DNA of 64,000 nucleotides from NCBI GenBank assembly GCA_019914945.1, contig CM034103.1, forward strand, positions 13,916,785 to 13,980,784, given 5' to 3'. Shown one piece after another: positions 23,582-36,800 of this stretch. Origin of the DNA: Typha latifolia (taxonomy: Eukaryota > Streptophyta > Magnoliopsida > Poales > Typhaceae). Numbering within the stretch: position 1 is the stretch's first letter; each line of letters starts with the position of its first letter. The translations under genes and the position numbers were made by a program. The notes beneath the pieces were generated by a model. That model ran no database searches, had not been told where the DNA came from, and saw nothing but the letters and a program-made list of their open reading frames with translations.

Positions 23582-26328
23582 CTATGACTTGGTGCAGTCA
23601 CGGGGAGATGCATCATCACTTTTAAACTTGCAATCAGATTTTAATGCTCTCAGCCACGAATCCACCTGAAACCAGTATAACAGCTCAGCAAATGGCACAA
23701 GGTTCAGTTTCAGCACTGAAATAACCTATAACCTCAGCAATCAACTTAATCAAGTACTTTTAGAAAGATAACGCAAACGGTGCATTGATTCAGATTAACA
23801 AGATGCCACAAATAAACAAGCTTAAGTTGTGCATATCACGAGTACACCACCACAGAGGGAAGATTAAAAATGATAATCAATTCAAAGTAGAACCTGGAGA
23901 AGTCTATAAGGAGATACAAATCCAAAAAAACTGATACAAATATCACGTAACTTATGCAAAGAAGTATCTTAACAATCCAAAGGTTCTTGTCATCTTGTGT
24001 TAACAATCAGTGGTTTGGATGGAAGTGCCAAAAAAAGATCATCAAGAGGTTCTAAGATTGCATGTACTGAGTCGTTGTCTTTGTTTTGAGAATTTCCAGT
24101 GAATATGACAATTCTCAAGTGCGGCTTTCCCAGTGAATAAACTTCTGTTCGATAACATGGTCATGGCGATGTTACACATGTAAATGCTAACACCAAATAT
24201 TCTCAAGACAACAAGGCAACTCCATATTATGTTCTAAAAAGATGAGGCAATAAACAAGTCATTCTTAGTTCTTACAGAACTGGAAACAAAAATATATGCA
24301 TTAAAAGACCAATAATAAGAAAACTTACTTAAGGAACGATGTACCTGTATTTCTGAGAGACTTGAGCATTCAAATCGCAACCCATGACGGGTTAAAATAT
24401 AAAATGCATATCTTGTCTGTTGATCTTCTTGTAAGAAGCTTGGAAGTGAACCAACTTCAACAACATCAGATAGCAGTGTAGAGTCTTGAGGACTCAAATC
24501 TGCATGAATTTTATACAAGATCACTCGTCAATTTGTTGTATGATTTGTTAATAATGCACATATCAAACACAAACATATTAATCTAGATATATAAGTTTGA
24601 GAATCTAGAATACTTTGGAAGCATCTGGCTCATCCACCATGCATTCAAGCAATATAGCAAGACCTTTTAATTACAAAAAAAATATCACCTGTAGATTTCA
24701 GATAGTAGTAGATGCATGAACCCTGAAAAACAAGAAAACGGGGAAGCCAGTCATCAACATCTCCATCATCTAAGATGGGTGGTTCTCCAGGAAGTTCACT
24801 CCATCTCTGAACATATAAGAAAGAAAGTGAGTAATTACTCTAAATGGAGTAGAGAAACAAAAGTTGAAAATAATACATTAGACAATGTATAGCAGAGGAT
24901 AGGTTGACATACAGTTCGCATGTAGAGATAGCCAGAAAGCCGTGCGGACCTCAAAACTTCATCAACATTTTCCAACCTAGACATGATAGACTATAGTTAG
25001 CGTCAAAAAAAATTGAATAACTAAGTTAATGAGTACAAATTCATAAGGCTGCAAAAAAAAGTTGATCCTCAAGACAAGGCTGTTTTGAAGGGAAAGTCTC
25101 TTTTTTTTTCTTTATCTTTTCTGTTGCAGGACTAGGGGCAAAACATTTTAGGAGCCTATTATTCACCCTTAGAAGACAAAAAAGAGGACGGTTGGCTTCA
25201 TAACTCGTCCTCTCCTTTGGATGTCATCTATAACTTGCAAAAATCTTTGATGATGGGGCGTATAATAGATAACATTAGATGAATCCACATATTGAACTTA
25301 CAAGTATGAGAACTATGGAGTTACTTAATTTGAAAAAAGAAAAAGAAAAAGATATATTGCCTACTGTCTTTGCGCTTTTTTACTATGTCAATGAATTCAA
25401 AATTCAGCATTCAACATATGGTGGTCCCATTCTACAAAACACCTTAATGAGCTCCTTTGTGTGACGTATGAGAAACACAAAGAAACATATAATATGATCA
25501 AAAATTGTTTATTATTGTTTAAGAAACCTTGCATATATCAAACTCCCTCTATATATAGTACAAGGAAATATAAGCAAGCTTTACATTTTTACAGTCCCTA
25601 TGAATTATGAACCATAACATTTTCAATTATCATGCTCCAAAATTTTGAGAAGAACAATATGGTTAAATGTACAATAGTAAGTGCAATGCTTAACAGGCAT
25701 TTAATAACTAATGCTTTGATAGAAAAAAAACACTCTGAAAGCCAGTGCATGAATCTGAATGCTCATCGGGTAAATAAAGGTTAAAGTAATGAGTCTTACT
25801 GAGCTTTTAGATGTGTTTCCCTTTCTTCAGCATCTGCAATTTCAGATCGTAGTGACTCTACTTCTGCCTTAGTAAGTACAATCTGCTAGTTCAAGTTTCA
25901 AACCACAATCCATTTCGGAAAGTTTAAAATTAAAGAATATACAAATGAGATGCATTAAAATAATGACAAGAACTTCAGTCAATCCGGTAACTTTTATGTT
26001 GAGTATTCATATTAACCTTCTCATCATCCTGGCTGCCAGATGACCACCGAAGGCGTGGTAGACTTAACAGGTTCAGCAAAGATGCAGCTCCCATTACTCG
26101 TCTTACAGCCCATGAATGACTATGGGATCTGTACAGGATGAAACAGTATAAATAAGATACTAAATTAAATGGCAAACATAACTAAATGACCATATTTTCA
26201 TCAGAAGATAATCTACACCTTGCTGAAAAATCAATCCTCGTATTACTTGCATGGAGCAAGTCATCAGATGCTTTTGAGGGCTGGAAGTGTTGGGGGAAAA
26301 CCTCAACAACTGCATTAACATCATCCAT
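23582..26328 (-). CDS. Coiled-coil and PH-domain protein
   Basis: Seven coding exons on the minus strand: 26328-26219, 26128-26017, 25882-25800, 24976-24913, 24806-24689, 24499-24345 and 23665-23582. They splice with GT/AG borders in consistent phase to a 241-residue protein. Residues 75-110 (KAEVESLRSEIADAEERE...) look like a short coiled coil. Residues from about 112 to 228 form a pleckstrin-homology fold: SGYLYMRT opens it, and the invariant Trp of the final helix is in VDSWLRALKSD, encoded by the last exon. PH domains bind phosphoinositides or protein partners; no catalytic domain is present. I recognise the architecture but not a characterised name. A non-coding first exon probably lies near 27,700-27,840 (AAACCCTAG box in the leader), giving a long 5' UTR intron. 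Confidence 0.87.
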
Positions 26329-27850
26329 TAAGCTGGGTTACATTTGCAAACGTGCTTCTATATTGTAATGGCATATATCACGTCTGTAAGAGAGAAATTT
26401 ATTGGTTAAAATTGCAGGGGAAAGAGGTGGTTATTTTCAACAAAGAAAAAAATGGATTTCCTGGTAGGTAATACATCTGTATCTGAGCCTACTTTAAAAA
26501 GAAGATAACTAATTAAAATTTGATATAATCAATATAAGTGCATACTGATCAACTAGATTAGTAAATTAAAAGTACAAAATGATGGAAGACACAACCTTCA
26601 GACAACTATATTTATGTCCTGCACAAAAAGGGTTTTAAGGGCTATATACTAAATACCTAAGGGGTATACATGCAAATTAGGGACTTTGGAGGGGCATGTA
26701 TGGAAAAAAAAGGTCCAAAGAGTAAGACCTTTTAGTGATGTGATTACAAACCAAATGTCAGAAATTTTAACAAATCTCTGACGATCAGATTGGATGCATA
26801 TTTACGTTTGCAACTTTGCATGTTTAAGTATATGATTTAACAAGCACATATACTGATATACTTTTATGTGTACATATGTTTATAAAAAAGTATACCAGAT
26901 CTATATGGGGAGCCCAGTGAATACACTTGGATTCTGGAGATGCCAAATCATGTCTGTTCAATTTAGTATAAGAGACAACTTTTGAGATCTGTCTCTCACT
27001 AAATTGAATTATGGTATGAACCATCAGATAACCCAAATCCCATTACATCACTAACAGGAGCTTAAATATTTATGTAAAAACATAGTTGATTTTTTAGGTT
27101 GTACACGTAGGTCATCATCTTCCCCCAATCCAATAACAAAGCCAAGCTGATTAGTCGGGTCCCCAGTTCAGCCATTAGGAGCAGCTTTAGTGAACACCTT
27201 CTTTCTTCTTATAAGACAAGTTCATGAAACTACTTTTCCTTGTTTCTTTTCTCCAAAGCCCCTTCTACTATTTTCCTTCTCTCTCTTTATTTCATCTGGT
27301 AGAATCATGTTCACATGAATCAAATCTCTCGGGCAACACTGGTTTGCCAAGTTCACATACATCATATTACCATTCTTCACTCTGAAAAAAAATTCCCTAA
27401 TGATTGATCTCACACTGTTGGCAAATAACTCATCATCACACACACATATGCATGCTGGAAATCTAGATGTACCTATTTGGGCGACAATAACAACTAAAAA
27501 ACAAAAAGACGACATCACTTCCATAAATCAACCAAAATCGCATCCAGATCCTTCTTACAATCAACAGATTTAACCGCAAAGAGAACAGAACAAATAATTG
27601 ACGGAAAGGAAGAATATGGCATAGAACAAGAGGGGATGCCTCACCTTTGAACCGATCCAAGTAGAAGATTACTCTGATAGAAAACAAAAAAAAACAATAA
27701 AGTACAAGAATTATTAGAGAATTGCGGCCAAACCTGGCCTAGGGTTTCGTTTTGGGGGAATCGCCGGCGGAATCGCGATTCTCGGATTCAGCTACTCGGA
27801 CTTTGAGACGCGGGAGGATATTGTAGCACTCTTCGGTAGGTAATTTGGTT
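26329..27850 (-). other. Probable 5' UTR exon and leader intron of the PH gene
   Basis: No coding exon is recognisable here on either strand. On the minus strand a GC-richer block with AAACCCTAG (about 27735-27745) followed by T-rich intron-like DNA suggests a non-coding first exon around 27,720-27,840 joined to the ATG exon at 26,328. The exact splice sites are not established. Confidence 0.45.
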
Positions 27851-28480
27851 GGAGAAAGACGGTTCTGCCCTTCCGCCAATCGCATGTGCGTGATGACGTG
27901 GGACATTGTTCGTTAGTATTACATTTTGATAACTAAGTAGATTGGGATAATCCACGCGTTTCATTATTTATTATTATACGGATGCTTGTAATATAAGCAT
28001 CCAAATTTTTTTCTTCCGTATGTTTGGTTAAATAAGAAGTGAAGCAAGGAAATTGATAAAAATTTATAACAAATTCACTTTAAATTAGTAGTCATCACTT
28101 ATACTTGTTTAATTAAATTTAGAAGCAGTTAGTTAAAATGAATAATGATAATAATTGAAAAATAGTTGTATATAAACAATTTATCCTGTAGAAGATATTT
28201 TGCATCATTGATGGCATGAGTAGTTTAGTCATTCATATCGTTAGTTTTAGATGAAAAATCTAAATCTAATCGTTCTAACTATGTCTAGACCATAAGAGAG
28301 TTTAATTGCTTAAATTCACATATGTGTTAGTTGAAATTGGGCCAAGTCACAGGGTTAAAGTGTAATTTGCCATCTTTCCTCGACGGTCAGACTCCCGTAG
28401 GTTATCGGATCTAGATGGAAATGTTAACCTCCGACCCGTTTCAGTGCCGGGGACTCTCTCTCGAAGTTCAACTCCAAACC
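27850..28480. promoter_or_regulatory. Shared promoter interval between divergent PH and kinase genes
   Basis: About 0.6 kb of non-coding DNA separates the probable start regions of the minus-strand PH gene and the plus-strand D6PK-like gene. A TATA-like 'ctataaa' at about 28484 on the plus strand suits the kinase gene. Bidirectional activity is inference from the arrangement. Confidence 0.4.
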
Positions 28481-28609
28481 GCGCACTATAAACCGCCGAT
28501 TCCTCTTTCTCGAAATGTCGATCGGATTCTTCTCCTTCGCTGTTCCTAGTTTTCTATGAATACCTATTCCGCTGTTTAAATTTAGCTACGGATAGCGAAC
28601 TATTTATTC

Positions 28610-28846
28610 ATGGATATCTCTTCTAGTTATTCTCTCCTCTTTCTCTCTCTCCTCTTCTCTTCTCCCTCTCCTCTCGTTCATCTCACGCTTTCCTCTCCCA
28701 GCCGCACGAAACCTCCAAACTTCCTAAACCCGTTAATGGTTTCTGTTCATGCGATTGGTTTTGGAAAAGAGCCCATCTGGGATTTCTCTTCTCGCTCCAA
28801 TTTCAACGAGGTTTCGGCTTTTAATTTCTTGATGCAGGCGCTTTAG
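28610..28846 (+). promoter_or_regulatory. Upstream ORF in the probable leader of the kinase gene
   Basis: A 78-codon open frame lies between the TATA-like box near 28484 and the kinase start, with a hydrophobic, Ser-rich translation and no recognised domain. Further short ATGs sit nearby (about 28515 and 28557). If the leader exon extends from about 28500 to 28881, ribosomes would meet these first, which could lower kinase translation. This depends on the transcript start, which the sequence alone does not prove. Confidence 0.4.
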
Positions 28847-29681
28847 ATTGGGGGAGTGGTTGGAGATAGCTTGTGATGCCGGTTCGTGTTTCTCAGCTCT
28901 TCTCTTTTCTGTAGGCCTTTGATTCTCAATGCTTCTACTTGGTATGCCCGTTTGGATTTATTGACATATAAATTTGTTTTGGAGGATGTCTGGCAATTTT
29001 TTGAGGAAAAGGAGCCATTGAAATGAATTCAATAGTTTGAATTGCCGTACCAACAAAGGATGCCGTTGAAGACAAATGAAATAGCTAATAGAACTTTTGT
29101 TTCTCAACAATTTAGGAATTGCCAAAGAAAAAAAGTTGTGGATGATGAACAGGATAAGCTAAGTAAACCAAATATATGAACTACCGATATTTTAGGTAAA
29201 TGTGGGATCCATCAGATAGATTATAATTATCATTATCATGAAAAACTAGTATTCGACTGTTTTTCAGTATATATGGCTTTGAATTTGATGTCACAAAAAA
29301 TGTCAATTGTATGATATACTAGACTTGGTTGGTTCTACGAAAGAATCAATAGATCCAACTAAGTATCCTATTTCCAAGTGTGATGGTAAGGCTTGCCTCC
29401 TAGAATGCAAGTGGTCATGGAATCTTGCCATGGACACAACCTCTCCAATAATGGGAGTAAAGTTGTGTACATTTTACTCACCACATGTTGGTGGGGTAAT
29501 TGTGTGATGGGTGCCTTTCTTTTTATGTCAATCCATGGCTTCACTTTGTTCCTAATACTAATAACAAGTCAATATAGATATATAACTTGTATTCCCTTTT
29601 TAAAGTTGACTTTGATAAAAGTATACCCAATATAGATGAATGCTATGAGAATTCTACCTTCTTTCTCTATAGGAGTTCTAC

Positions 29682-32652
29682 ATGCTGTTTAAGAGATGTA
29701 CTCATTCGGAATTTCAGGTGAACAACCCTTCATCTGACGGTTCTTGTGGAAAGAAGCTAGTAGATTCAATTGTCAAAAGTAATGGTGACAATATGAGAAC
29801 TCAGGGACCCAGTTACAGGCTATATTCTAGCCCATGCCCAAGCCTTCAATCTGTTTTGACTGCAGAAGAATCAGAGAGTGTGTCTCAGAGAAAGATTTTT
29901 AAAACTGATCCAATATTAAAAGACGTGACAGATTTAACAAAGCTTTCATGCTCAATCTCATGCCATAGCCCTGTACAATGCAGTACCTTGGATACACTAA
30001 CTATGTCACCCTCTACCTCCACCTCAATAACAACTCCTCCATGCATGAAATCATCTGATGCAAAATGCAGTGGTTCTTGTTCAACTGTTAGTCGAGGTAG
30101 CTACAGTAGCTCCCAAAGTGAAAGCATAGACAGCTCCAGTGCTGCACCTATTAAAAGGCATACTGGTGGAGACTCTAGTTGGGAGGCCATTCAGCTAGTT
30201 AATTCAAGAGATCCTCCTCTTGGGATTAACCATTTTAAGCTTCTCAAACGCCTGGGTTATGGAGATATTGGGAGTGTTTATCTTGTTGAACTTAAAGGAG
30301 CAAACAAATTTTTTGCTATGAAAGTGATGGACAAGGCCTCACTTATTAGTAGAAATAAGCTACTCAGGGCACAGACAGAAAGGGAAATTCTCAGCCTTCT
30401 TGATCATCCATTTTTGCCAACTCTATATTCCCATTTTGAGACAGAAAAGTTTCATTGCTTGGTCATGGAGTATTGTAGCGGTGGTAATCTACATTCTCTT
30501 CGCCAGAAGCAGCCCAACAAGTATTTCACTGAGCGAGCTGCATGGTAAGCTCCTAATGACTACAGTTAATCCTTAAATAGTACGTGATCTGAACAGCAAT
30601 AAGACAGAACATGGTAAAATATAAAAGAGATGTTTCATCATTAAGTTGAAGCAAGAGTTATAAAGAGTAGCATGCATCTTGTATGCATTATCACAAGTTG
30701 CTCTGTTTTCTCATAAACATATCAACATATCACATGTTTTCTGGTCTTTAATCATTTGCTTATATAAGATGATTTAAAATCAAATTAATTACTTACTGCG
30801 AGGAATTGATGTCAAGTTTTTCCTTACTGAAGGGTTCGTTACTGTCGTTGATGTCAACTTTTCCTTGACGGTAATATTATAACTCTGTTAGGTTGAATGG
30901 TAGTTTTGCAGGACATATTTCTTATACTGTGCAGATACTATTATAGTATTATGTGTTGGTAAATTTTGGCAAATCAGATGCTTAGGAAGATTGACAAAGT
31001 TGACTTCATGGACTGATGAAATAATGCAGGTACTAAATAAACTGAAATTTGATTCTTGAAAGCTCCACAATGTAGTACCTCGGTTAGAGATCTAAATATC
31101 TCCAGATATGGCTGTCAACATCCAAATAGGGTGAAAAATCATGATTAGAATTTAGAATAATCTGGTTGGAATAGATGTAAGGGGAAGCTGATGAAATTTA
31201 TCAACCACATGCACTTCTTGAGTATACTGAGAGTGGAGATAATGCATATCAATATATTCTTATAGAGAAATGGCCAAATAGGTGATCAAATTTTCTCATG
31301 AAATAATAACTCAGATTGACATTCAAAACTCATTTTTAGACGTTTCTCTTGATTTAATTTGGCTTGTGCAAGTCTATTTTCAACTCAGTGCAAGATATGG
31401 TATACACATCCCTCTGAAATTTTATTTAAGCTATGAGACACAAATTCTCTCCTCTGGTGCTCTTAATTGCACTTCTTCCCTTTCTTGCGTGTTAATGTAT
31501 CTTCATTTCTCTCTCATATTAGATTTGATCTTTTTTATTTAATCCCTTCTTTCAGTCTAGAAATGATTTGTGGGATGCCTCAACCGTGTGATACAAAGAA
31601 AAGATTGTCTTTCTTATGATAAAATTACTATTCCCTCGTGTAACTAGAAGTTTCTAATATCTTGGTTCGCTGAACATGTATGATGATGTAAATCTTGAAT
31701 ATTTCAAAATTCACTCTGTTTAGATTCTCCATCTCTCATTTGTATATGTGCTTATTTACTCTTTTTTATTTGGTTGCATTGCAGTTTTTATGCTTCAGAA
31801 GTGCTGCTTGCGCTTGAATATCTGCACATGCTAGGCATTGTGTATAGAGATTTGAAGCCTGAAAATGTTCTTGTTAGAGACGGGGGCCATATCATGCTAT
31901 CCGACTTTGACCTGTCTTTACAGTGCTCTGTCAATCCAACACTCGTCAAGTCCTCTTCTGCCCGTGCCGGTAGCAGCGGTGGCACCACTGGCATGCTTGA
32001 TAGTGAAGATGCTGTGCAGGGCTGTAGTATACAACGAACAGCATTCCTACCCAAAATACTTCCCAAGAAGAACCGGAAGTCTAAATCAGACTTTGCTCTT
32101 GGAAGTGGAGCCCTCCCGGAGTTGATGGCAGAGCCAACAAATGCACGCTCAATGTCATTCGTAGGGACCCATGAGTATCTGGCCCCCGAAATCATCCGAG
32201 GAGATGGGCATGGGAGTGCAGTGGATTGGTGGACATTTGGTATATTTCTATATGAGCTGATGCATGGCATCACACCATTCAAGGGCTTGGGTTACCGGGC
32301 CACTCTTTCTAACGTGGTAGGCCAGCCGCTGAGGTTCCCGGAGGTTCCTGCTGTGAGTTTGGCTGCCCGAGACCTCATTCGCGGCCTCTTGGTTAAGGAT
32401 CCACTTAGAAGAATTGCATATCGAAGGGGTGCCACAGAGATTAAGCAACACACATTCTTTGAGGGGGTTAACTGGGCATTGATAAGGAGTGCCACACCAC
32501 CTCATGTACCTGAACCACTCGACTTTGCGCAACTTCTCTCCAAGCAACTGGTCAAGAATGGAAAGAAGGCCACTGAAACTGGTAATCATGGCAGCAATGA
32601 AAGTAAAGGTAGCACAAATGATTCTTCTAATATCAATTTTGACTATTTCTAG
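29682..32652 (+). CDS. AGC-VIII protein kinase, D6PK-like
   Basis: Serine/threonine kinase of the plant AGC-VIII group, whose members (D6PK, PINOID, KIPK) phosphorylate PIN auxin carriers at the plasma membrane. Two coding exons, 29682-30544 and 31785-32652, joined through a split codon, give 576 residues. The N-terminal 180 residues are Ser-rich and unstructured. The kinase domain starts near residue 185 ([18 protein letters not shown]), with ATP-site Lys214 in FAMKVMD, the VYRDLKPEN catalytic loop at 307-315, and the hallmark DFD (328-330) in place of DFG. A long activation-loop insert (about 331-411) with a basic KKNRKSKSD patch precedes [11 protein letters not shown]. It ends in FDYF, a PDK1-docking (PIF-like) motif. 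The codon made at the splice reads Cys where relatives usually have Arg (AACFY). The start is uncertain: an upstream exon ending ATGCCG at 28881 could splice to 29718 and replace the first 12 residues. Confidence 0.93.
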
Positions 32653-33785
32653 TTGTAAATGTTAGTTTTATGCTTGTTGTATCATCTTGAGAGGCGATTT
32701 ATAACCAGATGTTACTCGAGGGAAAGATTCTTGTAATCTATTGGTTCATCACTGATGGGCCTGTTACACTTGTTTTTATAGAAATTTCACTAGCTAATCT
32801 AAATGAGAAAGCAGTGTGCAATGTCTGGGAAATAGTTTTGTCCCATTGCAGATGTAGACAACACTTCACATTTTTTGTCATTTGCGTAGCATTACCCAGT
32901 AGTTCTGTTAATCTCCTAAAATGACATTGGCTCTGCTTATCTGCAAACTGCAGGGAAGCAGCTTTTTCCCCTCTTTTGTAGACAATAACTGTCGTTCATC
33001 AATAACTTGGTCTTGATCTCTCAGTTGATTGGCATAACCTTTGAGCTCCTCTTTTGACTTTGAATGAACACAATGATCTATGCTTCTCTCCCAACATTGC
33101 AACACCTCAGACACCATGCATGCTCTATGAAATATTACAACTTGGTTTGCTCAAGTTGTCAGTTCAAATTTGAGACAAAATAGAGGATGAGGTGGTGAGT
33201 TCATTTTCCTTTGTTCCAGCAAAGAATCTTCCTTTTCTTTTCCCCTGTATAGTCTGCAATCAAAGCAGCTCAGCTTAAACAGTGTAAAGTATGAGGTGGC
33301 CCCAGGAGGAGTGGTAAATAACAAAGGTTGCTGGTTATATAGTAGTAGTAGTCCTCTATAAAGTTCTTTATTTTTTTGTCTTAATCAACTCTATGAATAT
33401 AACAAAAGATAATTTAAGCATTTCTAAGATCCTATAAAGTAGCTTGAGCATTGGATTCGTGGTGATTCTCTTTGTCATTTTTTAATCATGATGAATATAA
33501 TAGCCAAGGGTAGTTTTGGAATTATATCCATGCAAAGGGGCTTCATTGCCAAGGCCATTCTGATACAAAATGGCCTGGTTGAATCCACTTTAGATACACA
33601 CTCAAGCGCTTTAGCTTTTCTTTTCAAAAAGAAGAGAAAAGAAAGATAGAAACCCAAAGACCCACCTCCATTTCAATGCCATTCATCTCTCTGCTCTTAC
33701 TCCTCTTATCTCAACTCCTCCTCATAAGAGAGAGCTCACTGGTTCAAAAGCCCACCTCCTCTTCTCTCCCCCAGAGCAAAACTCC
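32653..33785. other. Intergenic: kinase 3' UTR and receptor-kinase promoter
   Basis: No gene seen. A short open frame at 32709-32924 has no motif. The right part forms the upstream region of the BAM3-like gene and contains an overlapping upstream ORF (33676-33876). Confidence 0.5.
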
Positions 33786-33876
33786 ATGGCTCACCATTCC
33801 GATGCAAAGCTCCTGCTCTTCCTCTCGTTTCTCCTCCTCTTCTTCCTCCTCACCACCTCTTCCTCTCTATCTCTAA
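33676..33876 (+). promoter_or_regulatory. Upstream ORF overlapping the BAM3-like start
   Basis: A 66-codon frame starts 110 bp before the receptor-kinase ATG, in a different frame, and ends 90 bp after it. Its ATG context is weak (T at -3). The translation is very hydrophobic at its start ([11 protein letters not shown]) but has no family match I know. If transcribed it would overlap the main start and could dampen translation. Confidence 0.4.
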
Positions 33877-36800
33877 AGAAGCAAGCCTCCATCTTGGTTT
33901 CCATCAAGAAATCTTTACACACCTCAAGTCCACTCCTCCAGAGCTGGGAGTTGTCAAACCACGCAGCTCTCTGCTCTTGGTCTGGTATCCAATGTGACAA
34001 CATTAACCATGCAGTAGCCAAGGTTGACATATCTAACTCAAACATCTCAGGCTTCATCTCCCCAGTGATCTCTGAGCTCAAAAGCCTCAGATACATCTCT
34101 GTGGCTGGAAACAGCCTCTCTGGTGAGTTCCCACACAGTGTGAGCTCCCTCCCAAGCCTTCGCTATCTCAACATATCAAACAACCAGTTCAACGGTTCCC
34201 TAGCTTGGAACTTCTCTTCCATGGATGAGCTACAAGTGTTTGATGCCTACAACAATGACTTCTTTGGGTCTCTTCCTCTCGGATTCACTAAGCTTCCGAA
34301 GCTTCGCCACTTAGACCTCGGTGGCAACTACTTCTCCGGCGTGATCCCGGCTAGTTATGGTGATTTCCATGCATTGAGCTATCTATCACTTGCAGGAAAC
34401 AATCTTGGTGGGTTAATACCTGCCGAGATTGGTAACGTCACTAGCTTAGAGCAGCTCTACTTGGGCTACTACAACGAGTTTGACGGCGGAGTTCCGGCGG
34501 AATTTGGGAAGTTGTTCAATCTAGTCCATCTTGATCTATCAAGCTGCGACTTGGAGGGAGAGATCCCTCCCCAATTGGGCAACCTCAAGAAGCTGGATAC
34601 TCTGTTCTTGCAAACTAATCAGTTAACTGGAAGCATTCCTAAAAGCTTTGGCAATTTGAGCAGTTTGAAGTATCTTGACATTTCCAACAATGCCCTCGCC
34701 GGCGAGATCCCGCGAGAGCTCTCACAGCTCCGGGACCTCACGTTGATCCATATGTTCATGAACCGGTTTCGCGGGGAAATCCCGGGGTTCATCGCGGAGC
34801 TACCGCAACTGGAGGTGCTAAAATTGTGGCAAAACAACTTCACCGGCACGATCCCGCCGGCTCTCGGGCGTAATGGCCGGCTCCGGGAGCTTGATCTCTC
34901 GACGAACAAGCTCACTGGATCAATCCCCAAAAATCTCTGCTTTGGGAGGAAGTTGGAGATACTAATTCTTTTAAATAACTTCCTCTTCGGCCCCTTGCCT
35001 GCCGATCTTGGCGAATGCTCGACGCTGTTCAGGGTGCGAATGGGGCAGAATTACTTATCCGGGTCAATTCCCCGGGGATTGCTTTATCTGCCGGAGTTAT
35101 CCCTGTTAGAGTTGCAGAATAACTACCTTACTGGAAGCCTAGCAGAGGAGAACACCAAGTCGCCGGCGAGACTAGGCCAGCTGAATCTATCAAACAACCG
35201 TCTATCGGGGCGGCTTCCAGCTTCCATCGGAAACTTCTCGGGGTTGCAGATTCTTCTCTTCGGCAGCAACCAGCTGACAGGGGAAATCCCTGCTCAAATA
35301 GGCCTATTGAAGCATGTTCTAAAGATAGACATGAGCAGGAACAACTTGTCTGGTAGAATTCCCCCTGAGATGGGCGATTGCTCACTGCTGACATACTTGG
35401 ACTTGAGCCGGAATCTTCTTGTCGGTCCCATCCCGGCCCGGATATCGCAAATTCGCATACTTAACTACCTCAACATCTCATGGAACAACCTGAGCCAGAG
35501 CATCCCTAAGGAGATCGGAGGCATGAAGAGCTTGACATCCGCCGACTTCTCACACAACGACCTCTCCGGACGGATACCGGAGACCGGCCAATTCGCCTAC
35601 TTCAACTCCTCCTCCTTTCTCGGCAACCCTCTCTTATGTGGCTCTGCATTAAATCCATGCAACTTCACCGCCCTGTCTCAGTTCCAGCCAGAGGAGCAGC
35701 AGAGTGTGAAGTCACAACTTCCCGGGAAATTCAAATTGCTGTTTGCTCTCGGCCTGCTGATTTGCTCCATAGTCTTCGCCGCCACCGCCGTCGTCAAGAC
35801 TCGGTCCATGATGCGCCGGAACACCAAGGCATGGAAGCTAACAGCATTCCAAAAACTCGAGTTCCGGTGTGATGACATAGTAGAGTGTCTCAAAGAGAAC
35901 TGCATCATAGGAAGGGGAGGAGCAGGGATCGTCTACAGAGGAACCATGCCGAACGGCGAGCACGTCGCCGTGAAGAGAATTCTCGGGATCGGTAAGGGTT
36001 CATCGCACGACAACGGATTCTCGGCGGAGATACAGACATTAGGCAAGATCAGGCACAGGAATATAGTGAGATTATTCGCGTTTTGCTCGAATAAGGAGAC
36101 TAATCTGCTTGTGTATGAGTACATGATGAATGGAAGCTTAGGAGAAGTGCTACATGGGAAGAGAGGAGGATATCTGAATTGGCAAGTTAGGCTTAGGATT
36201 GCAACTGAGGCAGCCAAGGGGTTGTGCTACTTGCACCATGACTGCTCTCCTCCTATACTTCACAGGGATGTCAAGTCCAACAACATCTTGCTAGATGCAG
36301 ACTTTGAAGCTCATGTTGCAGACTTCGGTCTGGCTAAGTATCTGAGGGACACCGGGGCTTCCGAGTGCATGTCGGCGATCGCCGGATCTTATGGCTACAT
36401 CGCTCCAGGTATGCCTCATACAAGTACTGTCAAGAATTCAGATAGACTTACTTATATAGTTCTTGTAGTTTTGATAGCTTCTGTTGCATTGAATTGAAGA
36501 CATGGTTGTGTTTTGCTTAGGTTTGTAGCAAATTGGCATGATAGTCTTTCTTTTCTCTTCTCTTTAGATGCATGTTATTCTTTTGATGATGGAAGATAGA
36601 TTCAATAGGATGCAGTACAAGATGAGCTAAAGCAGCAAGCTTTTATATATTCTGCTGCATCCCTAAGAAGTAGAGTAGTGAAGGAAGACCCAAGTCACAG
36701 GTTAAAGAGAGAGCAATATACTTCCCACCTTTTGCTTTTTGTCACCATTCCTTATGATCTCCTTTTCAAAAAGAAAAAAAAAAGAAAAGAAAATTCCTTC

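Noticed and set aside
31788..32282. A 164-codon minus-strand open frame
   Set aside because: Antisense of the conserved kinase domain of the D6PK-like gene; no domain of its own.
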